Positions 1 to 5,683 of a stretch of DNA of 5,683 nucleotides are shown here, in pieces. The notes beneath the pieces are model-generated. The model made no database searches. It was not told where the DNA came from and worked only from the letters and a program-made list of their open reading frames with translations. Source of the DNA: an uncultured Clostridia bacterium (GTDB lineage: Bacteria > Bacillota > Clostridia > Christensenellales > Borkfalkiaceae); the NCBI GenBank assembly GCA_934254755.1, contig CAKQMM010000089.1, positions 1 to 5,683 on the forward strand. The letters run 5' to 3'. Position 1 is the first letter of the stretch. Each line of letters begins with the position of its first letter. The position numbers were made by a program, and so were the translations under genes.

Positions 1-1484
1 ACAGGCTAGCAACGCGGTTCAGAAAATTCCATAACCTAAGCGAACTCACGGCGCTTTTATCGCAAATAGCGGACTTTCACAGCGTTGCAAAAGACGACGG
101 GTTGCCGAAAACCGACGGTTACGTTGACGTCGTCGTTAAAAAAACGCCTGAGTTTGCAGACTTTTTATACGATATATCGAGGCGTGCGGACGCGGTAAGA
201 AAGGGAGCGGTCAGCCGCGCAGCTGATAACATGCTGGCTATTACGAACGACGGAAGAAAAGCCGCGCTCGACTTACGGATAGTCGATACGAACGCAAATT
301 TCACCGTCGAATCGAAGGTTTATAAGTGTGCCGAAATCGTGGCGGATATTTATTTTAAAACGGCGATGAAAAGGAGCGTTCAACTCGTTTTTTGCGACGT
401 GTCCACCCCTAAACCGACTTTTAACGAGTACGACGAGCTTAAAAGAATTTTAGTAAACTTCGGCGTGTCGGCAAGCGAAATAGCTTTTATTCACGACGCG
501 GCTACCGATAAAAAGCGGGAAGAACTTTTTAAGGCGGTTCGCCGCGGCGAAGTGCGGGTTTTGATAGGTTCGACTTTTAAAGTGGGCATGGGCGTAAACG
601 TCCAAAATAAGCTTATTGCGCTTCATCACCTCGACGTGCCGTGGCGACCTGCCGATATGGTTCAGCGCGAAGGGCGAATTATAAGGCGCGGGAACGAGAA
701 CGAAAAAGTCTACATTTTTCGCTACGTGACGGAAGGGAGTTTCGACGCGTATTCATGGCAGCTGTTAGAAACGAAACAGGCGTTTATATCTTCAGTGTTA
801 TCGGGCTCGCTTGAAGAAAACGACGGCGACGATATTGCCGACACGGTTTTAAATTACGCCGAAGTAAAAGCCCTTGCGGTGGGCAACCCGCTCGTTAAAA
901 AACGCGTGGAGGCGGCTAACGAGTTGTCGCGCTTAAAGTCGTTGCAGGCAAAAGCCGTAGAGGAGCGCATGAAGCTCGAGCAGGAAGCCGTAACCCTTCC
1001 TAAAGAAGCGGAAGAAACGGCAAGGCTGATTAAAACTTGTCGCGAAGACGCCGTTTTCGCCTCCGCAACCGTTGCCGAGTGGGATAAAGTCAGGCGAAAG
1101 GCTTTAAGAGAGCGCGTTTTTAGCGAACTTCAAAAAAACGAACTTCAAAAAAGCGAGCGGACGCTTTTAAAATATCGCGGGTTCGACGTGATTTTGCCCG
1201 CCGATATGCTGAAAGAAAGCCCTTACGTTATTTTAAAAAGAGCGGGCAGATATACGGTTGACATAGGTAAATCGGACTTGGGCGTCGCAACGAGGCTCGA
1301 TAACGTCATCGACGATTTAAGCGGCAGATTGATGAAGCTTGAAAGCAAATTAAAAGAAATAAACGCGCGAAAACTCAGCGTAGACGCAGAGCTTATGCGC
1401 AACGAAAGTTACGCCGAAGAAATATCCGCCGCCAAAAAAACGCTGAACGAATTAGATTTGAAATTAGGTATAAAAAATGAGTAA
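1..1484 (+). CDS. SNF2-type helicase, C-terminal part (N12-class methylase/helicase family), 5'-partial
   Basis: The frame is open from the window edge (first whole codon at 3), so this is the last 493 residues of a longer protein. The TTG at 102 is not a credible start because coding continues upstream of it. Counting from the first visible codon, residues about 105-245 form the second RecA-like lobe of a superfamily 2 helicase: motif V (STFKVGMGVNVQ, 190-201) and motif VI (QREGRIIRRG, 221-230) with its arginines intact. After it come EVKALAVGNPLVKKRV (287-302), a charged coiled-coil-like stretch (about 300-365), RYTVDIGKSDLG (416-427) and a second helical region to the end. This order matches the C-terminus of the very large SNF2 helicases, often fused to an adenine DNA methylase, found in conjugative elements and phages (COG4646-like, DarB-like). 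Walker A/B motifs and any methylase domain would lie upstream and cannot be seen. The C-terminus looks natural, not truncated. Likely role: ATP-driven DNA translocation or remodelling. The family call is firm; the element type is inferred. Confidence 0.85.
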   Translation, partial: RLATRFRKFHNLSELTALLSQIADFHSVAKDDGLPKTDGYVDVVVKKTPEFADFLYDISRRADAVRKGAVSRAADNMLAITNDGRKAALDLRIVDTNANFTVESKVYKCAEIVADIYFKTAMKRSVQLVFCDVSTPKPTFNEYDELKRILVNFGVSASEIAFIHDAATDKKREELFKAVRRGEVRVLIGSTFKVGMGVNVQNKLIALHHLDVPWRPADMVQREGRIIRRGNENEKVYIFRYVTEGSFDAYSWQLLETKQAFISSVLSGSLEENDGDDIADTVLNYAEVKALAVGNPLVKKRVEAANELSRLKSLQAKAVEERMKLEQEAVTLPKEAEETARLIKTCREDAVFASATVAEWDKVRRKALRERVFSELQKNELQKSERTLLKYRGFDVILPADMLKESPYVILKRAGRYTVDIGKSDLGVATRLDNVIDDLSGRLMKLESKLKEINARKLSVDAELMRNESYAEEISAAKKTLNELDLKLGIKNE

Positions 1485-2595
1485 AGATATAAACCTATCG
1501 AACGTTCCCGTCGTTTCCACGGGGAAAATAATAGAAATTTTATCCGACGCTTACGCCGCTTTGATAATCGGCGGCGTTCCGCTGAAAACCTTTCCGTCGG
1601 TGATGCTTTGGGGCGCGCCGGGCGTCGGTAAATCGCAAGCGATAAACGCCGTTAAAAAAGAGATATCCGCAAGGACGGGTAAAAAGTGCGTCGTGACGGA
1701 CGTAAGATTGATTTTGTTTAACCCGATAGACTTACGCGGAATACCTTCCGCCGATAAAGATAAAAAATTCGCCGTATGGTTAAAGCCGAAAATATTCGAT
1801 ATGGACGGGTCAGACGACGTCGTGAACATACTGCTTTTGGACGAAATATCCGCCGCGCCGCAAAGCGTTCAGGCGGCGGCGTATCAGCTTACGCTTGACA
1901 GGCGCGTAGGCGAACACTCTTTGCCCGAAAACTGCGTCGTCATCGCCGCGGGCAACAGGACGACGGATAAATCTGTTTCGTACAAAATGCCCAAAGCCCT
2001 CTCGAACCGACTTATGCACTTCGACGTAAAGCCGACATTTGACTCCTGGAAAAAGTGGGCGACGGCGGCGGGAATAAACCGTGCGGTTATCGGGTTTTTA
2101 TCGTTCAAAAACGAATATCTTAACCGATTCGACCCATCGTCCGACGATTTGGCGTTCGCGACCCCGCGTTCGTGGGAAATGGTCGGCAACGTGTTAAACT
2201 TCGTGTCGGGCGACGTAAAACGCGTTTACGAAATTATAGCGGGCTTAGTCGGAACGGGGGTTGCGGCAGAGTTTAAAAGTTGGTGTAAAATCTACGATAA
2301 GCTGCCCGATATAAATAAAATTTTCGACGGAAAGGAAAGAAGGGTGCCCGAAAGCGTAGACGCGCTGTACGCGCTTATTTCGGCGATGGCAGAGTATGCG
2401 GGGCGGCATAAGTACGAATACGACAAAATAGAAAATTCCATACGCTACGCAGAGCTTTTGCCGCCCGATTTTTCAGTTGCGCTGATTAAAGACTATTTCG
2501 ACATAGAAAAGGGTTATAAAGAAAAACTTATGAACGTTCCCGCGTTTTTAAAATGGCTTAGTAAATACGGAAAATTATTAAATGGAAATATCTGA
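1477..2595 (+). CDS. MoxR-family AAA+ ATPase
   Basis: This 372-residue ATPase has a complete AAA+ core. Walker A is GAPGVGKS (46-53), Walker B is ILLLDE (118-123, D122/E123), sensor 1 is in VIAAGNR (N160), and an arginine-finger-like SNRL follows (R178). A sensor-2-like arginine sits in ATPRSW (R231). The DLRGIP segment (85-90) after a conserved N-P and the dynein-related/MoxR layout place it with MoxR/CobS-like ATPases, which act as hexameric remodelling chaperones usually working with a VWA-domain partner. That partner is encoded immediately downstream. Residues from about 240 to 372 form a helical C-terminal part that I cannot assign. The ATG at 1477 overlaps the helicase stop by 8 bp, with only a weak TTAGGTA ribosome site (1464-1470), which suggests translational coupling. 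No signal peptide or membrane segment is seen, so it is probably cytoplasmic. The substrate is unknown. Confidence 0.92.
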   Translation: MSKDINLSNVPVVSTGKIIEILSDAYAALIIGGVPLKTFPSVMLWGAPGVGKSQAINAVKKEISARTGKKCVVTDVRLILFNPIDLRGIPSADKDKKFAVWLKPKIFDMDGSDDVVNILLLDEISAAPQSVQAAAYQLTLDRRVGEHSLPENCVVIAAGNRTTDKSVSYKMPKALSNRLMHFDVKPTFDSWKKWATAAGINRAVIGFLSFKNEYLNRFDPSSDDLAFATPRSWEMVGNVLNFVSGDVKRVYEIIAGLVGTGVAAEFKSWCKIYDKLPDINKIFDGKERRVPESVDALYALISAMAEYAGRHKYEYDKIENSIRYAELLPPDFSVALIKDYFDIEKGYKEKLMNVPAFLKWLSKYGKLLNGNI

Positions 2596-3886
2596 CGAAA
2601 AGGTAAAAGAATACGCCCGCAAACTCATTCTTTCGAGGATGAGAATACTTATAAACGACGGGTTTTTCGGTTTGCTTCTCATGAACGTGCCGTTTGCGTT
2701 GGACACCGGCATAAAAACTGCGGCGACTGACGGTGAAAAAATTTATTTTTCGCCCGCGTTTTTAGAAAGCCTTTCCGATAAAGAAACCGATTTTGTGTTA
2801 AAGCACGAAATTATGCACGTCGCTCTCAGACATTGCGAGCGGCTTACCGCTTTCGACCCGTTTTTATCGAACGTTGCGTGCGATATAGTCGTCAACTCTA
2901 ACATATTGAAAGCAAACGATATGAACGTTGACTCGATATCCGTGCACGGAGTCGCAAGTATGCACTTTGCCCCGAACGGTAAGGAAGGCTACGAATATAG
3001 CGCTGAAGAAGTGTACGAAATGCTTTCTCCGGAAATACGGAATAAAACAAAAAAATCTTCCTCGGCGGGGAAAACGAACGGTTCAAACGGGGTCGGCGGC
3101 GGTAAGTTTAAAGGTAACGGCTACGGCACGGCGGGGAGCGGTTCAAGCGCGCCGGGCGGCGGCAAGTTTGAAGACGACCACTCCAAGTGGAAAACGGTAA
3201 ACGAAAAAAACGAAGAACTTAAAGAAGTTTGGCTGAACAGAATAAAGGAAGCGGCAAAGGCGGTCGAGATAAGAGCGTCCGTTCGCAACAGAGGGAAGAT
3301 TCCCATGTTTGCTAAAAGAATTTTAAAAGAGTCGCTTTCGTCCGCCGTAGATTGGCGTGCCGTCCTTGCGGACTTCGTGCAGACGGAGCCGTGCGATTAC
3401 GGGTTTCTTCCTCCGGACAGGAGATTTGCCGACGGAGATTTTATATTGCCTGATTTTTCCGAAACGGAAGAGAGGGTTGAAAAATTATTGTTTATGATAG
3501 ATACTTCCGGTTCTATGACCGACGACGAAGTATCGGACGCTTACTTCGAGATAAAAAGAGCGATAAGTTGTTTCGCCGGCAAACTCGAAGGTTGGCTCGG
3601 CTTTTTCGACGCGGCGGTTATAAAGCCTGAAGCCTTTAAAGACGTTGAAGATTTTTTGAAAATTAAAGCGGTGGGCGGCGGCGGAACGAGCTTTAAAGTT
3701 ATCTTTGACTACGTCGCCAAAAATATGGCGGACGATTTACCGGTTGCCATAATAATTTTAACCGACGGTTATGCGCCTTTCCCCGATGAAAAATTAGCCC
3801 TCGGCATTCCCGTTTTATGGATAATAAACAACGATAAAATTACTCCGCCGTGGGGAAAAGTCGCGCGAATTTTGCCTTCATTTTGA
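2582..3886 (+). CDS. VWA domain protein with N-terminal HExxH metallopeptidase-like domain (DUF2201 type)
   Basis: This 434-residue protein has two domains. Residues about 1-150 carry a zinc-metallopeptidase signature, LKHEIMHVALRH (H75, E76, H79, then H84), followed by NVACDIVVNSNIL (97-109), the usual companion motif of the DUF2201 N-terminal family. Residues about 155-200 are a Gly/Ser/Lys-rich linker in which GGGKF occurs twice, 20 residues apart (172-176 and 192-196). Residues about 300-434 are a von Willebrand A domain with a full MIDAS metal site: DTSGS (D307, S309, S311), GGGGTS (T369) and LTDG (D395). MoxR ATPases commonly pair with such VWA proteins in metal insertion or complex assembly (the CobS/CobT, NorQ/NorD and RavA/ViaA pairs). 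The start overlaps the MoxR gene by 14 bp and has only a weak CGGA-type ribosome site, so coupled translation is likely. No signal peptide or membrane segment is apparent. Whether the HExxH site cuts peptides is unknown. A hairpin 45 bp past the stop probably ends the operon. Confidence 0.9.
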   Translation: MEISDEKVKEYARKLILSRMRILINDGFFGLLLMNVPFALDTGIKTAATDGEKIYFSPAFLESLSDKETDFVLKHEIMHVALRHCERLTAFDPFLSNVACDIVVNSNILKANDMNVDSISVHGVASMHFAPNGKEGYEYSAEEVYEMLSPEIRNKTKKSSSAGKTNGSNGVGGGKFKGNGYGTAGSGSSAPGGGKFEDDHSKWKTVNEKNEELKEVWLNRIKEAAKAVEIRASVRNRGKIPMFAKRILKESLSSAVDWRAVLADFVQTEPCDYGFLPPDRRFADGDFILPDFSETEERVEKLLFMIDTSGSMTDDEVSDAYFEIKRAISCFAGKLEGWLGFFDAAVIKPEAFKDVEDFLKIKAVGGGGTSFKVIFDYVAKNMADDLPVAIIILTDGYAPFPDEKLALGIPVLWIINNDKITPPWGKVARILPSF

Positions 3887-3930
3887 CCCGCCGCTTTTTC
3901 TTTGCTTAACAAAAGCGTCAAACTTTAACG

Positions 3931-3956
3931 AAAACCGACTTTAAATCGTCGGTTTT
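3931..3956 (+). terminator. Probable intrinsic terminator after the helicase-MoxR-VWA block
   Basis: A perfect 9-bp inverted repeat, AAAACCGAC and GTCGGTTTT, surrounds an 8-base loop and runs into a short T tract (five T's at 3953-3957). It lies 45 bp after the VWA stop and upstream of the next promoter, as expected for a transcription terminator. The A-tract on the left arm would let it work on both strands. The G+C core is only five pairs and the T tract is short, so efficiency may be moderate. Confidence 0.65.
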
Positions 3957-3989
3957 TCGGCGTATCGCGGCGCGGTTTAATCAAAATTA

Positions 3990-4018
3990 TTGACAACGCG
4001 CTAAAATAGATATATTAT
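3990..4018 (+). promoter_or_regulatory. Sigma-70/sigma-A type promoter for the repeat-protein gene
   Basis: A perfect -35 box, TTGACA (3990-3995), is followed by a 17-bp spacer and TATTAT (4013-4018) as the -10 box. An overlapping TATATT (4011-4016) would give a less ideal 15-bp spacer. Transcription would start near 4025, leaving a leader of about 60 nt before the ATG at 4087. The A+T-rich region around the -10 contrasts with the GC-rich leader that follows. The match to consensus suggests strong housekeeping expression. No operator-like inverted repeat is evident over the boxes. Confidence 0.8.
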
Positions 4019-4034
4019 TTAATATATTTAAACT

Positions 4035-4068
4035 CGGCGGGCGGGCTTTTGGCGCGCCGCGCCGGGCG
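4035..4068 (+). other. GC-rich leader segment with 8-bp palindrome
   Basis: The untranslated leader between the promoter and the ribosome site contains a sharply GC-rich stretch with the palindrome GGCGCGCC (4051-4058). CGGCG (4035-4039) can pair with CGCCG at either 4055-4059 or 4060-4064, so competing short hairpins are possible just upstream of the ribosome site. It does not match any riboswitch or T-box that I recognise. A regulatory role is speculative. Confidence 0.35.
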
Positions 4069-4072
4069 TATT

Positions 4073-4080
4073 AAGGGAGA
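4073..4080 (+). promoter_or_regulatory. Shine-Dalgarno site for the repeat-protein gene
   Basis: AAGGGAGA lies 6 bases before the ATG at 4087. It is the clearest ribosome site in the window and fixes that ATG as the start; the other genes have much weaker sites. Confidence 0.75.
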
Positions 4081-4086
4081 CAGTAT

Positions 4087-4749
4087 ATGTTTGACAATTT
4101 AAAAAATAAAGTTAAGGGCGTTTTCGGCAAAAAAGAAAGGGAAGAAGTTAAAAACGTTAACTCCGCAGTGGAAGAAATTCCTCTTAACGAATTGGGCGAA
4201 ATAAAGGAAGACGAAATTCCCGTTGCGACCCCTATAGAAGAAGCCACGGCTTCCGAAAAGGTTAAAGAAGCGGTAGGCGAAGCGATAGATAACGCGAAAG
4301 CGGGCGCGGACAAAGTCGTGAACAGCAAAGCGATGAACGACGCGGGCAACGCCGTCGAAATAGCGGCGTCGACGGTCGGCGAAGCGGCTGAGAACGTCGG
4401 TCAGAAAGTCGTTGAAGGCGGTAAGAAAATTGCCGACAGCAAGGCGATGAATACGGCGGGCGGCGCGGTAGAAAAAGCCGTTTACGCGGTAGGCGACGCG
4501 GCTGAAAAGGTCGGCGGCAAAATTGCGGACGCTGGCAAAAAGGTTATCCGTTCCGAAGCGGTTACGAAACTTTGGGGCGGCATCAAAAAGACGGGTGCGT
4601 CCGTCGGAAACTTTGCCCAGAAGCAGTTCGACGAAATAAAAAAGAATTTTAACGAAAAGGGCGAAGAAACGGCTGAAACCGCAGAAGAAACGAAGGCTGC
4701 GGAAGAGATAAAGACGGCCGAACCTTTAAACAACGAAGAAACGAAATAA
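4087..4749 (+). CDS. Hydrophilic alanine/lysine-rich repeat protein, LEA/phasin-like in appearance, function unknown
   Basis: I do not recognise a named family for this 220-residue protein. The N-terminus (MFDNLKNKVKGVFGKK, 1-16) is a basic amphipathic-looking segment, followed by an acidic stretch to about residue 57. Residues about 60-180 hold an imperfect repeat: VGEA/VGDA/VGNF marks recur at 63, 97, 135 and 173, spaced 34, 38 and 38, and SKAMN/SKAMN/SEAVT at 80, 118 and 156, spaced 38. The tail (about 190-220) is acidic and rich in EET/EE motifs. There is no signal peptide, transmembrane segment, cysteine or catalytic motif. Composition and predicted helicity resemble late-embryogenesis-abundant, phasin or apolipoprotein-like proteins that bind membranes or hydrophobic surfaces or protect against stress. 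That is a resemblance, not a homology call. It has its own strong promoter and good ribosome site, so it may be abundant. The acyltransferase gene begins 74 bp downstream, possibly in the same transcript. Confidence 0.85.
   Translation: MFDNLKNKVKGVFGKKEREEVKNVNSAVEEIPLNELGEIKEDEIPVATPIEEATASEKVKEAVGEAIDNAKAGADKVVNSKAMNDAGNAVEIAASTVGEAAENVGQKVVEGGKKIADSKAMNTAGGAVEKAVYAVGDAAEKVGGKIADAGKKVIRSEAVTKLWGGIKKTGASVGNFAQKQFDEIKKNFNEKGEETAETAEETKAAEEIKTAEPLNNEETK
4273..4602 (+). repeat. In-gene tandem repeat encoding 34- and 38-residue units
   Basis: Three consecutive units, roughly 4273-4374 (102 bp), 4375-4488 (114 bp) and 4489-4602 (114 bp), encode related sequences; a fourth, degenerate copy begins at 4603. 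Shared marks are VGEA-type starts and SKAMN-type centres. Similarity is clearer in protein than in DNA, although AGCAAAGCGATGAA and AGCAAGGCGATGAA still match closely between the first two units. This indicates old internal duplication followed by divergence under selection. Confidence 0.75.
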
Positions 4750-4823
4750 TTTTAACTGACTGTCGGTCGGGCGTCTGCTCGGCGCCTTTAGGGGGATATC
4801 TTCGATACGGGACGGGTTTTATT

Positions 4824-5663
4824 ATGTATATTCCGAAAATTAAATACGTTTATCCTAAAAAGACGGACGAGCAAATTATTCACGTCAATCAGACGCGGAA
4901 GGTTAAACTTAACGGCAGTTATTATGACGCGCTTAAAAAAATTACTTTTAAAATCGCGCAGTTTTTCTACCGTATAGTTTTCTATCTTGTCGCGGTGCCG
5001 CTCGTCAAAATTCGCTACCACGTTAAAGTCGAAGGCAGAAAAGAATTTAAAAGGCACAAAAAAATGCTTAAAAAGTACGGCTTTATAACGGTCAGCAACC
5101 ACGTGTTTTTGTGGGACTTTCCCACCCTTTGCACGTGTATGAAAATGGGCTTTCCGAACGTCCCTGCGTGGGGGAAAATCGTATCGAGCAAATTCGGCAA
5201 AGTATTCTCGCTTGCGGGCGTCGTGCCTATCCCCGAGGATAAGAGTTTGTTCAGAAACTTTTACAACTTCATCGACGGCGTGTTCAAAGAAAACAAGTGG
5301 GTGCATATTTATCCCGAAACGGGGCTTTGGTACTATTACGTCCCTATCCGTCCGTTCAAGCGCGGCGCGGCGTACTTTGCCTGCCAATACAACAAGCCTA
5401 TCGTTCCCGTAGGGTACTCTTTCCGCGAAAGGAAAGGGATATCCCGCTTATGGAATAAAAAAGACCCCTTTGTGACTGCGCATATCGGCGAGCCGATTAT
5501 GCCCGACTTAACCCTCGATAAGCGCGAAGCCGCAGAAAAGCTTAATAAACAAATACGCGACAAGATTATCGAAATGGTCGGTATTAAGTCTGAAGAAGAA
5601 AACGAAAGAATGATGAAAGAACTCTATACTTACGAAGACGGGCATTATTACACCGAACTATAA
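4824..5663 (+). CDS. PlsC-family lysophospholipid / 1-acylglycerol-3-phosphate acyltransferase
   Basis: This 279-residue protein carries the acyltransferase signature. Motif I is SNHVFLWD (H93 and D98, the HX4D catalytic pair). Motif III is YPE (163-165), within a YPETGLWYYY...RPFKRGAA segment typical of a clostridial PlsC-like subfamily that replaces the textbook PEGT. Motif IV is KPIVPVGY (191-198). The motif II region (GVVPIPEDK, 132-140) lacks the usual arginine in its normal place. Residues about 41-62 are hydrophobic and could anchor it on the inner face of the cytoplasmic membrane. Family members move an acyl chain to a lysophospholipid or lysophosphatidate in phospholipid synthesis; the exact acceptor cannot be told here. 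The ATG at 4824 is the only good start, preceded by GGGACGGG (4809-4816). A stronger-looking AGGGGGA (4790-4796) is too far away to serve it. The 40-residue N-terminus and the acidic, tyrosine-rich tail (about 256-279) are unassigned. Confidence 0.88.
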   Translation: MYIPKIKYVYPKKTDEQIIHVNQTRKVKLNGSYYDALKKITFKIAQFFYRIVFYLVAVPLVKIRYHVKVEGRKEFKRHKKMLKKYGFITVSNHVFLWDFPTLCTCMKMGFPNVPAWGKIVSSKFGKVFSLAGVVPIPEDKSLFRNFYNFIDGVFKENKWVHIYPETGLWYYYVPIRPFKRGAAYFACQYNKPIVPVGYSFRERKGISRLWNKKDPFVTAHIGEPIMPDLTLDKREAAEKLNKQIRDKIIEMVGIKSEEENERMMKELYTYEDGHYYTEL

Positions 5664-5683
5664 GGGGTTTTACCAAACTATAA

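Noticed and set aside
102..104. TTG as the start of the helicase gene
   Set aside because: The same frame is open to the window edge with family-like sequence before it, and the helicase would lack its first lobe.
2928..3200. 90-codon overlapping + strand frame inside the VWA gene
   Set aside because: Its translation is Arg/Thr/Lys-rich without motifs, and it is a shifted reading of the Gly-rich linker region of a well-supported gene.
3892..3917. CGCTTTT / AAAAGCG inverted repeat just after the VWA gene
   Set aside because: The stem is A+T-rich, the loop is 12 bases and there is no T tract after it. The hairpin at 3931-3956 is a better terminator.
4750..4823. Terminator or promoter between the repeat-protein and acyltransferase genes
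   Set aside because: Only short, poor inverted repeats (including GGCGCC at 4781-4786) and no T tract or -35/-10 pair could be found.
4788..5387. Long (199-codon) open frame on the minus strand opposite the acyltransferase gene
   Set aside because: It lies wholly antisense to a gene with clear catalytic motifs, and its translation has no recognisable motifs. It is a by-product of codon use.
5656..5683. Direct repeat AACTATAA at 5656-5663 and 5676-5683
   Set aside because: It is eight A+T-rich bases, one copy being the acyltransferase stop region; too short to claim an attachment site or other element.

Overview
The window reads as bacterial DNA with tight, same-strand gene packing. Its mix of A-rich lysine and asparagine codons, GCG/GAC-rich codons, a consensus sigma-70/sigma-A promoter and a clostridial-looking PlsC-family acyltransferase suggests a Gram-positive, Clostridia-like (possibly gut) bacterium. 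That placement is an inference from style and protein families, not a marker-based call. All five genes are on the + strand. By eye, base and codon use are similar across the window, so nothing marks one half as a recent import from a distant donor.

Region 1 (1-3886) is a compact three-gene block. It starts with the C-terminal part of a very large SNF2-type helicase, of the kind often fused to an N-6/N12-class adenine DNA methylase in conjugative elements and phages. Its N-terminus lies outside the window. It overlaps by 8 bp a MoxR-type AAA+ ATPase gene, which overlaps by 14 bp a gene for a protein joining an HExxH metallopeptidase-like domain (DUF2201 N-terminal type) to a VWA domain with an intact MIDAS motif. 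MoxR ATPases and VWA proteins are a classic chaperone/remodelling pair. Coupling of such a pair to a SNF2/methylase-type helicase is the most interesting feature here and suggests one nucleic-acid-directed or mobile-element-associated module of unknown purpose.

Region 2 (3887-4086) holds a hairpin that probably terminates the block, then a strong promoter (TTGACA, 17-bp spacer, TATTAT), a roughly 60-nt leader with a GC-rich stretch, and a good Shine-Dalgarno site.

Region 3 (4087-5683) is a second transcription unit. It encodes a 220-residue hydrophilic, alanine/lysine-rich protein with a 38-residue amphipathic-looking repeat flanked by acidic segments, then a 279-residue PlsC-family acyltransferase. 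No clear terminator separates them, so they may be cotranscribed; a shared link to membranes or lipid is only a hypothesis. The window ends 20 bp after the acyltransferase stop codon. I see no tRNA, rRNA, CRISPR array, insertion sequence or attachment site.
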